A model generated the notes under the pieces. The model was not told the DNA's origin. It saw only the letters and a program-made list of their open reading frames with translations, and did not search any database. From Methylobacterium cerastii (GTDB lineage Bacteria > Pseudomonadota > Alphaproteobacteria > Rhizobiales > Beijerinckiaceae): a stretch of 64,000 nt of DNA. The stretch covers positions 1 through 64,000 of the forward strand of contig NZ_BPQG01000052.1 in NCBI RefSeq assembly GCF_022179125.1, in the 5' to 3' direction. Below, one piece after another: positions 23,547 through 34,002 of the stretch (within the stretch, counting starts at the first letter, position 1; each line of letters begins with the position of its first letter). The translations under genes were made by a program, and so were the position numbers.

Positions 23547-24374
23547 ATGGGAAGGACGGGGCGGATGCTCGTGGGCGTGGCCTGCGCCACGATCCTCGGC
23601 GCCCGCTCCTGCGCCTCGGCGGCACCGCGATCCGGGGCTGGCGAATGCGTAGCGGGGGCGGCGCGGGCCGACACCCTGTCCGCGGTCGAGCCCCGCGGCG
23701 AGCTCGTGCTCGCCTCCGGCGCCCGTGCGGTGCTCGGGTCCCTGCGCTGGCCCGACGACCCGGAGGTCGCCAAAGCCGCGGCCGACCGGCTGACGGCTCG
23801 GCGCGGCGGCACGCTCACCGTCGTCGCCCGCGGCGAGGCCGACCGCTGGGGACGCGTGCGGATCGACGCGGTGGCGGAGGATGACGGGATCGACCTCGCC
23901 GGCGACCTCGTCGGCGCGGGGTTGGGTTTGGTGGACGCCGGCGAGGGCGACGCCCTGTGCCGCCCGGGACTGCTCGCGGTCGAGGAGACCGCGCGGCGCG
24001 CCGGGCTCGGGCTCTGGCGCCATCCGCCGATCGAGGCCGGGGACGGTGCGGCCCTGCGGGCGGCGGCGGGCCGGTTCGCGGTGGTCCAGGGCACGATCCG
24101 CCACGTCGGCGAACGCCCGAGCCGGAGCTACCTCGACTTCGCGGGGCGGGGCGAGGATGGGCTCACGGTCACAGTGTCGAAACGCACTTGGCGCAGGATG
24201 CGCGAACATGGTTTGAGTGCGGATCGGCTCAAGGATGCGCGGGTGCGGGTGCGCGGGGTCGTCGAGATCCGTCGTGGGCCGACCCTCGAGGTCGCGGTGC
24301 CGGAGACGATCGAAGTGCTGGAGGCGCCGACGGCGGTCGCCGGCGTGGACGGGGAGCGGGCGCTGCGGCGCTGA
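23547..24374 (+). CDS. Secreted thermonuclease-family (SNase-like) protein, possibly inactive
   Basis: Encodes 275 residues from ATG 23547, with a purine-rich ribosome-binding site upstream. An N-terminal signal-like segment (MLVGVACATILGARSCASAA) is followed by an SNase-like OB domain: GELVLASGARAVLGSLRWPD, GEADRWGRVRIDAV and LVGAGLGLVDAGEGDALC. The active-site pattern normally containing the catalytic Arg and Glu (RLxGIDAPE) is replaced by LGSLRWPDD, so nuclease activity is doubtful. A second OB-like part follows. Confidence 0.7.
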   Translation: MGRTGRMLVGVACATILGARSCASAAPRSGAGECVAGAARADTLSAVEPRGELVLASGARAVLGSLRWPDDPEVAKAAADRLTARRGGTLTVVARGEADRWGRVRIDAVAEDDGIDLAGDLVGAGLGLVDAGEGDALCRPGLLAVEETARRAGLGLWRHPPIEAGDGAALRAAAGRFAVVQGTIRHVGERPSRSYLDFAGRGEDGLTVTVSKRTWRRMREHGLSADRLKDARVRVRGVVEIRRGPTLEVAVPETIEVLEAPTAVAGVDGERALRR

Positions 24375-24379
24375 ACGGC

Positions 24380-25870
24380 ATGATGGACGGCAGGACGCAG
24401 GGCAGAACGGAGATGCGGCGGGGCGGAGCGGCGGCGCGCCGGCCGCTGGCGCTCGCGCTGCTGCTCGCGCTCTCGGCCTGCGCCGGCGAGCAGACCGGCT
24501 CGGTGCTGGTCCCTGCCGTCGTCGCCGTGCCGCCGGAGGCGCCGCGCACCACCGGCCGGCCGGCCAACGTCACCGATGCCGACCACACCAAGCTCGTCGC
24601 CTCCTTCGGCGGGGAATACCGTGCGCCCGCGACCCTGCGCCTGCTCACCGAGGTGACCGACCGCCTCGTCGCGGCGAGCGACCGGCCCGATCAGACCTAC
24701 GTGGTGACGCTGCTCGATTCGCCCGTGGTCAACGCCTTCGCCCTGCCGAGCGGCCGCCTCTACGTCACCCGCGGCCTGGTGGCGCTGGCGAGCGACACCT
24801 CGGAGATCGCGGCGGTGCTCGCCCACGAGATCGCGCACGTGACGCTGAACCACGCGACCGCGCGGACCGAACTCGAGCTGCGCTCGCAGCTCGTCAGCCG
24901 CGTGGTCGCCGACGTGCTGAACGATCCCGCCACCGGCGCGCAGCTGCAGAGCCAGTCGCGCTTCGCCCTCGCCCGCTTCTCCCGCGAGCAGGAGCTGGAG
25001 GCCGACGCCGCCGGTGTGCGCACGCTGGCGAAGGCCGGCTACGACCCCTACGGCGCCGGCCGCTTCCTCACGGCGCTCAACCGGACGCTGGCGCTGAAGG
25101 CCGGCGGCGGCACCGCGGCCGAGCCCGACATGCTCGCGACCCATCCGGGCACCACCGAGCGCATCGGCCTCGTCACCCGCGCCGCGCGGCGCACCGGCGC
25201 GCCCGGCATCGGCGTCGACGACCGGGCCGTCCACCTCGCGGCGGTCGACGGTCTCGCCTACGGCGACAACCCCGGCGAGGGCGCGGTGCGCGGGCACCGC
25301 TTCGTGCATCCGAGCCTCGGCATCGCCTTCGAGGTTCCAGACGGCTTCTCGATCGAGAACACCCGCAACGCGGTGCTCGGCACCACCAACGAGGGCAGCC
25401 GGCGCCTGCTGTTCGACCAGGTCGAGGCCAAGGACGGCCAGGGCCTCGACGCCATCCTCAAGGCGACGTGGAACGACGCGATCGACCCGGCCTCGATCGA
25501 GGTGGCGCCGATCGCCGGCCACCCGGCGGCGACCGCCCTGTCGCGTGGCAAGGACTGGACCTTCCGGCTCGCCGCGATCCGCGTCGGCGAGACCACCTTC
25601 CGCCTGATCATGGCGGCCAAAGGCGCGACCGACCCCGACCCGGCCTTCCGCCGCTGGACCGCGAGCCTCGCTTCGGTCTCCGCCGCCGAGACCGCCTCGC
25701 TGAAGCCCCTGCGCCTGCAGGTCGTCGCCGCCGCGTCTTCGAGCGCCGAGGACCTCGCCCGCCGCATGGCGGTGCCCGACAGGGCGCTGGATCGGTTCCT
25801 GGTGCTCAACGGCCTCGAGCGCGGGGTGCCGCTGAAACCGGGCCAGAGCTACAAGGTGGTGGTGGAGTAG
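24380..25870 (+). CDS. M48-family metalloprotease lipoprotein with LysM-like C-terminus
   Basis: Encodes 496 residues. A signal peptide with lipobox (LALALLLALSACAGE) predicts a lipid-anchored periplasmic protein. The M48 domain has the zinc motif HEIAH in AVLAHEIAHVTLNH and the third ligand region SREQELEADAAGVR, like BepA/LoiP proteases of outer-membrane quality control. The last 55 residues (SAEDLARRMAV...LNGLERGVPLKPGQSYKV) resemble a LysM peptidoglycan-binding unit. It begins a few bases after the SNase-like gene. Confidence 0.88.
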   Translation: MMDGRTQGRTEMRRGGAAARRPLALALLLALSACAGEQTGSVLVPAVVAVPPEAPRTTGRPANVTDADHTKLVASFGGEYRAPATLRLLTEVTDRLVAASDRPDQTYVVTLLDSPVVNAFALPSGRLYVTRGLVALASDTSEIAAVLAHEIAHVTLNHATARTELELRSQLVSRVVADVLNDPATGAQLQSQSRFALARFSREQELEADAAGVRTLAKAGYDPYGAGRFLTALNRTLALKAGGGTAAEPDMLATHPGTTERIGLVTRAARRTGAPGIGVDDRAVHLAAVDGLAYGDNPGEGAVRGHRFVHPSLGIAFEVPDGFSIENTRNAVLGTTNEGSRRLLFDQVEAKDGQGLDAILKATWNDAIDPASIEVAPIAGHPAATALSRGKDWTFRLAAIRVGETTFRLIMAAKGATDPDPAFRRWTASLASVSAAETASLKPLRLQVVAAASSSAEDLARRMAVPDRALDRFLVLNGLERGVPLKPGQSYKVVVE

Positions 25871-25963
25871 GCGGGCGCGCGCCGATCGGGGCGTCGAGGC
25901 CTTGCAACCGATACGCCCTTCGCGCGAAGCCCCGGTCGGGGCCACATGCAGGACGCGCACGCC

Positions 25964-26644
25964 ATGATCCGCTTCTACTACAACCTCTCGCCGAACCCGA
26001 TGAAGGTCGCCCTCTGCCTGGAGGAGACCGGCCTCGCCTACGAACCAATTCCGATCGACACCCGCCGGGGCGAGCAGTTCGCGGAGACCTACGCCGCGAT
26101 CAACCCGAACGCGAAAGTGCCCGCACTCGTCGACGGCGACGCGACGGTGTTCGATTCGAACGCGATCCTGCTGCATCTGGCCGAGAAGGCCGGGGCTTTC
26201 CTGCCACACGGCGAGGCGGCGCGGGGCGAGATGCTGTCGTGGCTGATGTTCGTCGCCACCGGCATCGGGCCGTTCTCGGGCCAGTGCGTGCACTTCCGTC
26301 ACTTCGCCCCCGAGGCCGAGCGGACGGGCTACGCCGCCGAGCGCTACGTGTTCGAGGCGCGGCGCCATTGGAGCGTGCTCGACGCGCATCTTTCCGGCCG
26401 CAGCTTCGTGCTGGCCGAGTACGGCATCGTCGACATGGCGGTGTGGGGCTGGGCGCGGATGCTGCCCTTCATCCTCGGCGAGGACGCGATCCTCGAATTC
26501 CCCAACGTGAAACGGCTGCTCGACACGGTAAGCGCCCGCCCCGCTGCGCAGAAGGCGGAAAGCCTCAAGGGCCGCCACGCGTTCAAGGCCGAACTCGACG
26601 ACGAGGCCCGGCGCTTCATGTTCCGGTCGATGAAGGTGATCTGA
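25964..26644 (+). CDS. Glutathione S-transferase family protein
   Basis: Encodes 226 residues from ATG 25964 (AGGAC upstream; ATG 25946 is an alternative). The N-terminal thioredoxin-like domain reads FYYNLSPNPMKVALCLEETG and contains the glutathione-binding NPNAKVPALVDG and DSNAILLHLAEKAG; the helical C-terminal domain follows. It resembles YfcG/YghU-type disulfide-bond reductases of the GST superfamily. Substrate unknown. Confidence 0.9.
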   Translation: MIRFYYNLSPNPMKVALCLEETGLAYEPIPIDTRRGEQFAETYAAINPNAKVPALVDGDATVFDSNAILLHLAEKAGAFLPHGEAARGEMLSWLMFVATGIGPFSGQCVHFRHFAPEAERTGYAAERYVFEARRHWSVLDAHLSGRSFVLAEYGIVDMAVWGWARMLPFILGEDAILEFPNVKRLLDTVSARPAAQKAESLKGRHAFKAELDDEARRFMFRSMKVI

Positions 26645-26669
26645 GGAAAAACCTTATCCTGACCTCGCC

Positions 26670-26781
26670 CTCATCCTGAGGTGCCCGCCCCGGCGGGCCT
26701 CGAAGGAGGGGGCCAGGGATCGCGGTGAAGTCTGGAAGGCTCCTTCGAGGCCTTCGCTTCGCTGCGGCGCCTCAGGATGAG
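26670..26781. repeat. REP-like nested inverted repeat
   Basis: An outer 12-base pair of arms (CTCATCCTGAGG 26670-26681 with its complement 26770-26781) encloses an inner 12-base pair (GCCTCGAAGGAG 26697-26708 with complement 26740-26751). The 112-base element lies between convergent genes and has the look of a dispersed intergenic palindrome; copy number cannot be judged from one window. Confidence 0.75.
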
Positions 26782-26841
26782 GTCGCGGGGTGAATGGGCT
26801 CGTCTGATCGATGCGCCCCGACAGGCGACGGGGTGACGGGG

Positions 26842-28620
<1,779 letters not shown>

Positions 28621-28920
28621 CTCGATTTCAGGCGACGCGGAGGGCCGGCGGAACGGGGAGGGGCGAAGGGGCGGACAAGCGTGCGAACGAAGCAATGGAG
28701 AAGGGTGCGAACGGAGGGGCGGGCGACACGGTGTACGCGTTGGCGGACGGCACGGCGACGAGACGCGAATAAAAATCAGCGCCGGCGGGGCAACGCAACA
28801 GCCTCGTCGACCGTTGCGTGAGCCCCAACCTACGCCGCGCTTTTATCCCGCGAACCTGAACGGCGTTTGACCGGCATGCGAATCCGGTGCCGGACGCCGT
28901 TGCGCCCCACGCATCGACCC
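28621..28920. other. Intergenic region, no gene seen
   Basis: 300 bases between two same-strand genes. An AT-rich patch near 28767-28780 may be part of the ABC exporter promoter. Nothing else is recognisable. Confidence 0.4.
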
Positions 28921-30270
28921 TCATCGCGCCGCCTCGCGCCGGGTCTCGGGCATGATCAGCGCCACCAGCGCGAAGGCGGCGGCGCCCACCACTGCGAGCC
29001 CGAGGAAGGCGGTGTGGCTGCCGAGCCGGTCGGCGAGGATCCCCGCGAGCGAGGTCGACAGCGCGGCACCGATCCCCATGGCGGTGCCGACGGCGCCCAA
29101 TGCGAGGTTGAAGCGGCCGGTGCCGCGGGTGAGGTCGGAGACCACGAGCGGCACCATGACCCCGAGAACCGCGGCCGAGACGCCGTCGAACACCTGGATC
29201 GCCACCAGCAGGTACGGGTTGTCTGTGTAGGCGAAGAGCAGGCCGCGAATGGGAAGCGCGGCGAAGCCCGCGAGCAGCACCGGGTAGCGGCCGAAGCGCT
29301 CGGCCGCGCGGCCGACGGCGGGGGCCAGCACCGCCAGCACCGCCTGCGGGACCATGATGCAGGCGGCCACCAGCGCGGTCGCGGTCTCGCTCGCCCGCAG
29401 GGTCAGCACGCTGCCGACGAGCGGCAGCATCGCGGCGTTGGCCAGGAAGAACAGCGTCATGCAGGCGGCGAAGCTGAGAAGCGCGCGGTTGGTGAGCAGC
29501 GCCCGCACGCCGCCGGAAGCGGCGTCCGCGGGGCGTGCCTCGGGTTCCTGCGTGCGCACGCCGGCATCGATCTCCTCGGCACGGATGGCGGAGAGCGCCA
29601 TGATCGTCGGCACCACCAGGGCGGCGGTGAGATAGAACACCGCGTCGTTCGACAGGTAGTACCCGCAGGCGCCCATGCCGGCAGCCGCGACCGCGTTGCC
29701 CATCGCCTGGAAGCTGGCGTTGCGCCCGAGGCGCTCGCCGGCGTGGGCATGGCCGACGAGGCCGATGCTGATCGCGGCGATCGCAGGCGTCAGAATGCAG
29801 CTCGCCGCGGAATGAACCGCCATCGCCAAAAGGACGATCAGGAAGTTCGGCCACAGGGCTAGTGCCAGCGCGCTCGCCGAGATCGCAGCCACCGAGACGC
29901 CGGCGGCGAAGCGCTTCGAGCGCATCGCGTCGACGAAGGCGCCGCCGGGCACCTGGCCGAGCAGGCTGACGAGGCTGCCGACGGTGAGCGCGAAGCCTAT
30001 GTCGGACTGGGTCCACTTCGATTGCGTGAAGTACACCGCCAGAAACGGCCCGAACCCGGTCTGCAGGTTGGCGACGAAGAAGGCGAAGAGGTCGAGGCCG
30101 CGCCGGCTCGCCCGCGACAGGCCGTCCGCACCGGAGGCCGCGGGCGCCGGCTCGACGGCCGCCTCGCGCAGCCGGACGGGCCGGGCGCGGATCTCGTGGT
30201 CGAGCCTCGGCTGGCGCTGCGCCTCGCGGGGGGGGATGACGCGCCGGTCCTTCGGACGGGCCACCGTCAC
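28921..30270 (-). CDS. MFS transporter
   Basis: Encodes 449 residues with about twelve membrane helices after a 50-residue charged, disordered N-terminus. Typical MFS features are the loop after helix 2 (GQVPGGAFVDAMRSKRFAAG) and the equivalent in the second half (GRAAERFGRYPVLLAGFAAL). Similar to drug/metabolite efflux MFS proteins; the substrate is unknown. Its ATG overlaps the stop of the PRC-barrel gene by four bases. Confidence 0.85.
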   Translation of the reverse strand: MTVARPKDRRVIPPREAQRQPRLDHEIRARPVRLREAAVEPAPAASGADGLSRASRRGLDLFAFFVANLQTGFGPFLAVYFTQSKWTQSDIGFALTVGSLVSLLGQVPGGAFVDAMRSKRFAAGVSVAAISASALALALWPNFLIVLLAMAVHSAASCILTPAIAAISIGLVGHAHAGERLGRNASFQAMGNAVAAAGMGACGYYLSNDAVFYLTAALVVPTIMALSAIRAEEIDAGVRTQEPEARPADAASGGVRALLTNRALLSFAACMTLFFLANAAMLPLVGSVLTLRASETATALVAACIMVPQAVLAVLAPAVGRAAERFGRYPVLLAGFAALPIRGLLFAYTDNPYLLVAIQVFDGVSAAVLGVMVPLVVSDLTRGTGRFNLALGAVGTAMGIGAALSTSLAGILADRLGSHTAFLGLAVVGAAAFALVALIMPETRREAAR

Positions 30271-30950
30271 TTATCGGGCACCTTCTCCGAGGCCGGCTTG
30301 TCGGCCGGCTTCGGCGCAGGGGCGGCCGCGGGCGGCGGCGCGGGGGCCGCACTCGGTGCGGGCGTCGGCGTGACGGTAGGCGGAGCCGCGGCCGGCGCGG
30401 TCGCCTGCTCGCCCTCGGGGCCGGGGCTCGCCGGGCCGAGGACCACGATCGGCTCGCCGGCCTTGTACTCGGGCGAGACGCGGACCTGGTTGCGGCTCAG
30501 CTGCAGCGACAGCCGCCCGACCTTGCCGTCGGAGGTGAAGCGCAGGGCGCGCCAGTCGACGGCGATCTTGCGCGAGCCGACGCCGAGGAAGCCGCCGAAA
30601 TCGATGATCGCCGCGCGCGGGCGCCCGTCCTTGTCGATGATCAGATCGATGATCCGCCCGAGCTCGTCGCCGTTGGCGCTGCGCACGCTCTTCCCGAGCA
30701 CGCTCTCGTAATCCTGGGTGTCGAGTACGGTGGCGGGCGTGCCCTGTTGCTGCGCCTGGGGCGGCGCAACCGGGGCGACCGGCGGTGCGGCCGGGGCGAC
30801 AGGCGGCAGGGCCGGCGTCGCGGGGGGCGCCTCGCCGGCGGCCGGCGCGGCCTGGGGGGCGGGCGTCTGCGCGATGGCGGACGCGCTCCCGAAGGGGGCG
30901 GTCCAAAGGGTGATCGTCGCGGTCGCGATCATCCGGATCGATGTGGTCAC
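30267..30950 (-). CDS. Exported PRC-barrel protein with Pro/Ala-rich arms
   Basis: Encodes 227 residues. A signal peptide (ITLWTAPFGSASAIAQTPAP) is followed by a long Pro/Ala linker, a PRC-barrel (about 80-165: VLGKSVRSANGDELGRIIDL, RPRAAIIDFGGFLGVGSRKI, AVDWRALRF) and a second Pro/Ala-rich tail. The same DFGGFLGVG strand pattern recurs in the PRC protein at 32011-32448. The four-base overlap with the MFS gene suggests one operon. Role unknown. Confidence 0.82.
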   Translation of the reverse strand: MTTSIRMIATATITLWTAPFGSASAIAQTPAPQAAPAAGEAPPATPALPPVAPAAPPVAPVAPPQAQQQGTPATVLDTQDYESVLGKSVRSANGDELGRIIDLIIDKDGRPRAAIIDFGGFLGVGSRKIAVDWRALRFTSDGKVGRLSLQLSRNQVRVSPEYKAGEPIVVLGPASPGPEGEQATAPAAAPPTVTPTPAPSAAPAPPPAAAPAPKPADKPASEKVPDK

Positions 30951-31273
30951 GCAAGGTCCTCAAGTGCTGGCGTCGGCGCGGCGCGGCCGTGGCGCGGCGG
31001 GGATCTGTCCACCGGGTCGTCACGGGCTGCGGGAGCACGACCTTCGCATGCCGTTCGACCAAGGCGAAGTTGTGAATCGCGATCCGCGGGCGGACCCGCA
31101 TGTTTCGGGCCGTTCGCCCTCGCCTCGGCCGCGCCTGCGGCTCACGAGCCGTCCCGCGGCGGACGCGGCGGCGTCTGGTTTTCGCCCAATCTGCATCGTA
31201 GACAGGCCGTCAACCCCGTCACGGCGGCCCGGTTCGAGACCGGCCGCCACGAGGAAACAGGACCGCACCGCCC
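30951..31273. other. Divergent intergenic region
   Basis: Lies between the minus-strand PRC-barrel gene and the plus-strand lipoprotein gene and must hold promoters for both. No gene or clear regulatory site recognised. Confidence 0.4.
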
Positions 31274-31720
31274 ATGTCTGCCCGGATCTCGTCTGCCGCA
31301 ATTTCGTCCGTCACGACCGGCGCGCTGCGCCTGCGCCGCCCGCTCGCCCTGACGGCCGCCGCGCTCTCCCTCGGCGCGGCCCTGGCCGGGTGCCAAGCGC
31401 TCGGCGGTGCGCTGGGCGGCGGCGGCGGCGTGATGCCGGCGGCCGAGGTCGGCCCGCCGCCGTCGCTGCGCAGCGCCCTGCCGGGCCGCGAGGCACGCAT
31501 GGCCAACGTCGACGCCGACGGCCGCCCGCTGGCGACCGCCCCGACCCGGACCCTCGACCTGCCCCGCGACAAGCGCAACGAGGCGCGCGCGGCCAACGAT
31601 GGCCCGCGCCGCATCCGCCGCGACGAGATCGACGGAGAGCCGACCGCCGGCGGTTCGTCGAGCTCGATGGCGCCGGCCCTGACCCCGGGCGGTGGCGTCG
31701 GCCTCGGTGGCAAGTTCTAG
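31274..31720 (+). CDS. Small predicted lipoprotein of unknown function
   Basis: Encodes 148 residues. The N-terminus has a hydrophobic export segment ending in a lipobox (ALSLGAALAGCQ). The mature part is Gly/Pro/Arg-rich and probably disordered, with PGREARMANVDADGRPLATA and DGPRRIRRDEIDGEP. No family recognised. Its TAG stop directly abuts (and with mismatches is shared by) the terminal inverted repeat of the MITE-like element that follows, so the original 3' end may have been altered by insertion. Confidence 0.65.
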   Translation: MSARISSAAISSVTTGALRLRRPLALTAAALSLGAALAGCQALGGALGGGGGVMPAAEVGPPPSLRSALPGREARMANVDADGRPLATAPTRTLDLPRDKRNEARAANDGPRRIRRDEIDGEPTAGGSSSSMAPALTPGGGVGLGGKF

Positions 31721-31892
31721 CAGGCTGCTGAAAAAGTCGGGCGAGGTAGAACAATCATCTCCGAATCACACCATTTGTTAGAGAATGGGGCGGTTCTCGC
31801 GTCTCGACGGTTCTCGATCGTGGGGGCTCGGCCCGCGAGTGCCTGCGGCAGGAGAACGTCTTTCTCCATCTCGGGACTTTTTCAGCAGCCTG
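31721..31892. mobile_element. MITE-like element with 18-base perfect terminal inverted repeats
   Basis: CAGGCTGCTGAAAAAGTC at 31721-31738 is mirrored exactly at 31875-31892; with one mismatch the similarity extends outward by TCTA on each side. The 172-base element has no gene. The ends look like those of transposase-bearing insertion sequences, so this is probably a non-autonomous derivative. No clear target duplication is visible. Confidence 0.75.
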
Positions 31893-32000
31893 TTAGAGCA
31901 TTTTCAAGCGAGGTGGATGCCGGCTCGCGTGAAGAAAATACGACCAAACAGCAGGTTAGAGCATTCTCCGTGATCCAGAGATCACGGAGAATGCTTTAAC
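31893..32000. repeat. Dispersed-repeat-like block with a 16-base hairpin
   Basis: Two copies of TTAGAGCATT (from 31893 and 31956) begin stretches resembling the GAGCATTTTC-type intergenic repeats common in Rhizobiales. The second copy forms a perfect 16-base stem (31960-31975 with 31980-31995, loop CAGA) followed by TTTAA on the plus strand; it could also terminate transcription from either side. Confidence 0.65.
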
Positions 32001-32010
32001 CCGTCACGTT

Positions 32011-32448
32011 CTAGACGGCCGCCGTCAGCCGCGGGCCGTAATAGTCGTCGAGCCGGCCGCCATAGGCCGGGTCGGCGAAGCCGTCCTCGCCCGGGCCGTG
32101 GCTCGGCGCGCCGGCGAGCGTCGCCGGGTCGATGTCGACCACGTAGCCGCTTAGTTCGACGCTGTAGGTCAGCGCCTTCCACGGCAGCGGGTGGTGGTTC
32201 TCGCCGAGGCCAAGGAAGCCGCCGAACGCGAGCACCGCGTAGGCGACCTGGCCCGAGACCTTGTCGACCATGAAGTTGTGCACCGTTCCGAGGTGCTTGC
32301 CGGCCGCGTCGTAGACCGCCGTGCCCTCGACCTTGTTCGAGGCGATCAGCCGGACGGTCTCGTCGATGGCCACGCCCTCGCCGGAGGAGTCGAGCTCCAT
32401 CGAGCCGGGCTTGCGGATGCTGCGCTCGTTGGGAAGTTCCGTCGGCAT
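32011..32448 (-). CDS. PRC-barrel domain protein
   Basis: Encodes 145 residues. The PRC-barrel covers about 30-110 (ETVRLIASNKVEGTAVYDAA, HNFMVDKVSGQVAYAVLAFG, HHPLPWKALTYS). No signal peptide, so cytoplasmic. Such stand-alone PRC proteins are common in Rhizobiales and are often stress-associated; the function is unknown. The start at 32448 follows a standard purine-rich site. Confidence 0.85.
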   Translation of the reverse strand: MPTELPNERSIRKPGSMELDSSGEGVAIDETVRLIASNKVEGTAVYDAAGKHLGTVHNFMVDKVSGQVAYAVLAFGGFLGLGENHHPLPWKALTYSVELSGYVVDIDPATLAGAPSHGPGEDGFADPAYGGRLDDYYGPRLTAAV

Positions 32449-32538
32449 CGCGATCTCCCTTATCGCAAGGACTGGGTCGCCCGGTGATCCGGGCGTCGGC
32501 CTAGGAAAGCCCGGATTCGCGATGGGTTCCGCCGCGTC

Positions 32539-33021
32539 TCAGCCTTCTGGCCCGGCTTCCGCCTCGGCCCGGCGCAGGGCGACCCGGTTGCGGACGCCGC
32601 GGCTGGCAAACAGCATCTCGGCGCCGAAGGCGACCAGGGCCAGGAGCGTGCACAGGATCGCCGCGCCGAACAGCGCGAACAGCACGCCGGCCACGGTGGC
32701 GTCGCGGAGCGCGCCGACGAAGAGCGTGAGGACGGCGCCGCAGGTCGAGACGCCCGAGAGCGCCGCCAGCACCACCGCCGCGTCGAGCAGCAGCGCGCGC
32801 AGCCGCAGGCGGTCGAGCCGGTGGTCGAGGCGCAGGCGCTCCGTCTCGGTCGCGCCGGCGAGCAGGCCTGAGACCCGCTCGGCCTGGTCCGAGACGCGGG
32901 CGAGGCGGGCGCCGAAGACGTTGAGCAGGGTCGCGACCCCGGACAGCAGGAACACCGGCGTCAGCGCCACCTGGATGATGTGCGCGATGCCGTCGAGGGT
33001 GTTCGGCTCGAGGCTCGACAT
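32539..33021 (-). CDS. DUF2721-family membrane protein
   Basis: Encodes 160 residues from ATG 33021; the longer upstream frame is arginine-rich shadow. An N-terminal helix (IIQVALTPVFLLSGVATLLN) is followed by a charged helical pair (RLARVSDQAERVSGLLAG, ERLRLDHRLDRLRLRALLLD) and two more membrane helices, the pattern of DUF2721. Function unknown. Confidence 0.8.
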   Translation of the reverse strand: MSSLEPNTLDGIAHIIQVALTPVFLLSGVATLLNVFGARLARVSDQAERVSGLLAGATETERLRLDHRLDRLRLRALLLDAAVVLAALSGVSTCGAVLTLFVGALRDATVAGVLFALFGAAILCTLLALVAFGAEMLFASRGVRNRVALRRAEAEAGPEG

Positions 33022-33194
33022 GGAAGGGGCGTTCCGCGGCGGGAGGACGAAGGCGGGGAGGGCCGTCCTCCGCCGCCTGAAACGTCCGGGCGGCCGGCCG
33101 GTTCGCCCGGATCGCGTCTTGCGTGCAAGGCGAAGGACGCGCCTGCGCGCAAGACGTCGATCCCAAGTCTTCGATGCGGGGCGGGCGTCCGACC

Positions 33195-33317
33195 TCAGAC
33201 CAGCCCGGCGCCGGGCGGTCGCTCGCAAGCATTCGGCTCGGACGCGATGCCGAGCCCGAGGCAGAGGACCAGGGCGAACGCGGACACGAAGGCGAGGGCG
33301 AGGGCGGTGCTGACCAT
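33195..33317 (-). CDS. Possible small membrane peptide
   Basis: Encodes 40 residues with one N-terminal hydrophobic helix (MVSTALALAFVSAFALVLCL) and a short tail with a second cysteine. GAGG directly abuts the ATG, which is too close for normal use, so expression is uncertain. It lies upstream of, and on the same strand as, the DUF2721 gene. Confidence 0.35.
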   Translation of the reverse strand: MVSTALALAFVSAFALVLCLGLGIASEPNACERPPGAGLV

Positions 33318-33533
33318 CCTCGGATCTGTCTTCCGATCCGGTGAAGAAAGGGTTTCGCCGCGCGAAATCCGGCGCCACGTGTGCCCGCTGGCGTCACACC
33401 CTGTGGATGATAACGGGAACTGTTCCTGTTTTCCCTTGGAACGGCAGCGCTAGCCCTTAGTTCTTGCTGCTAGGCTACCCCCTGCTGCGGGGATGTCACG
33501 TTCACGCTCGCAGCGAGAACCGGAGGAACCCCC

Positions 33534-33890
33534 ATGGCAACCAAGACGACGGAAAAGGCCGCTCCGAAGGCGGCGAAAGAGACCAAGGATGCCAAGCCCG
33601 CGAAGGCCGCGGCCCCCAAGGCGACCAAGGCCGCCGCCGGCGCGAAGCCCAACGCCCTGCAGCAGCCGCTGAAGCCCTCGGCCGACCTCGGCGCCATCGT
33701 CGGCACCAACCCGATCCCGCGCGGCGAGGTCGTCAGCAAGGTCTGGGAATACATCAAGAAGCACAATCTCCAGAACCCGGAGAACAAGCGCGAGATCCTC
33801 GCCGACGACAAGCTCAAGAAGGTCTTCGGCAAGGACAAGTGCAGCATGTTCGAGATGAATAAGCACCTCGCCGCCCACCTGAAGGCCTGA
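33534..33890 (+). CDS. SWIB/MDM2-domain protein with histone-H1-like basic arm
   Basis: Encodes 118 residues. Residues 1-45 are almost entirely Lys, Ala, Pro and Thr (EKAAPKAAKETKDAKPAKAA), as in histone-H1-like tails. Residues 48-118 form a SWIB domain (DLGAIVGTNPIPRGEVVSKV, WEYIKKHNLQ, EILADDKLKKVFGKD). SWIB domains are best known from eukaryotic chromatin remodelers; bacterial versions occur in Chlamydia and Alphaproteobacteria, where a nucleoid role is suspected but not proven. Confidence 0.9.
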   Translation: MATKTTEKAAPKAAKETKDAKPAKAAAPKATKAAAGAKPNALQQPLKPSADLGAIVGTNPIPRGEVVSKVWEYIKKHNLQNPENKREILADDKLKKVFGKDKCSMFEMNKHLAAHLKA

Positions 33891-34002
33891 GCCGGTCGCG
33901 CCCCGTCCTCGGCCCGGTCCGGAGACCTCGTTCCCGGATCGTCCCGTGCCGGCGGGCGCCCGAACGGGGCGGCCTCGCGCCGCCCCGCGCGTCGTCCGCC
34001 CG

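Noticed and set aside
23100-24094. Long frames overlapping the tRNA-Arg region on both strands
   Set aside because: They run through the tRNA exons and intron and show no domain; the RNA interpretation accounts for the sequence fully.
24128-26578. 816-residue minus-strand open frame opposite the M48 protease and GST genes
   Set aside because: High GC leaves the antisense of real genes open. The translation is Arg/Val/Glu/Ala shadow sequence without domains.
24217-26679. 820-residue plus-strand frame across the same genes
   Set aside because: Out-of-phase shadow dominated by Arg, Gly and Pro; the M48 and GST frames have clear motifs.
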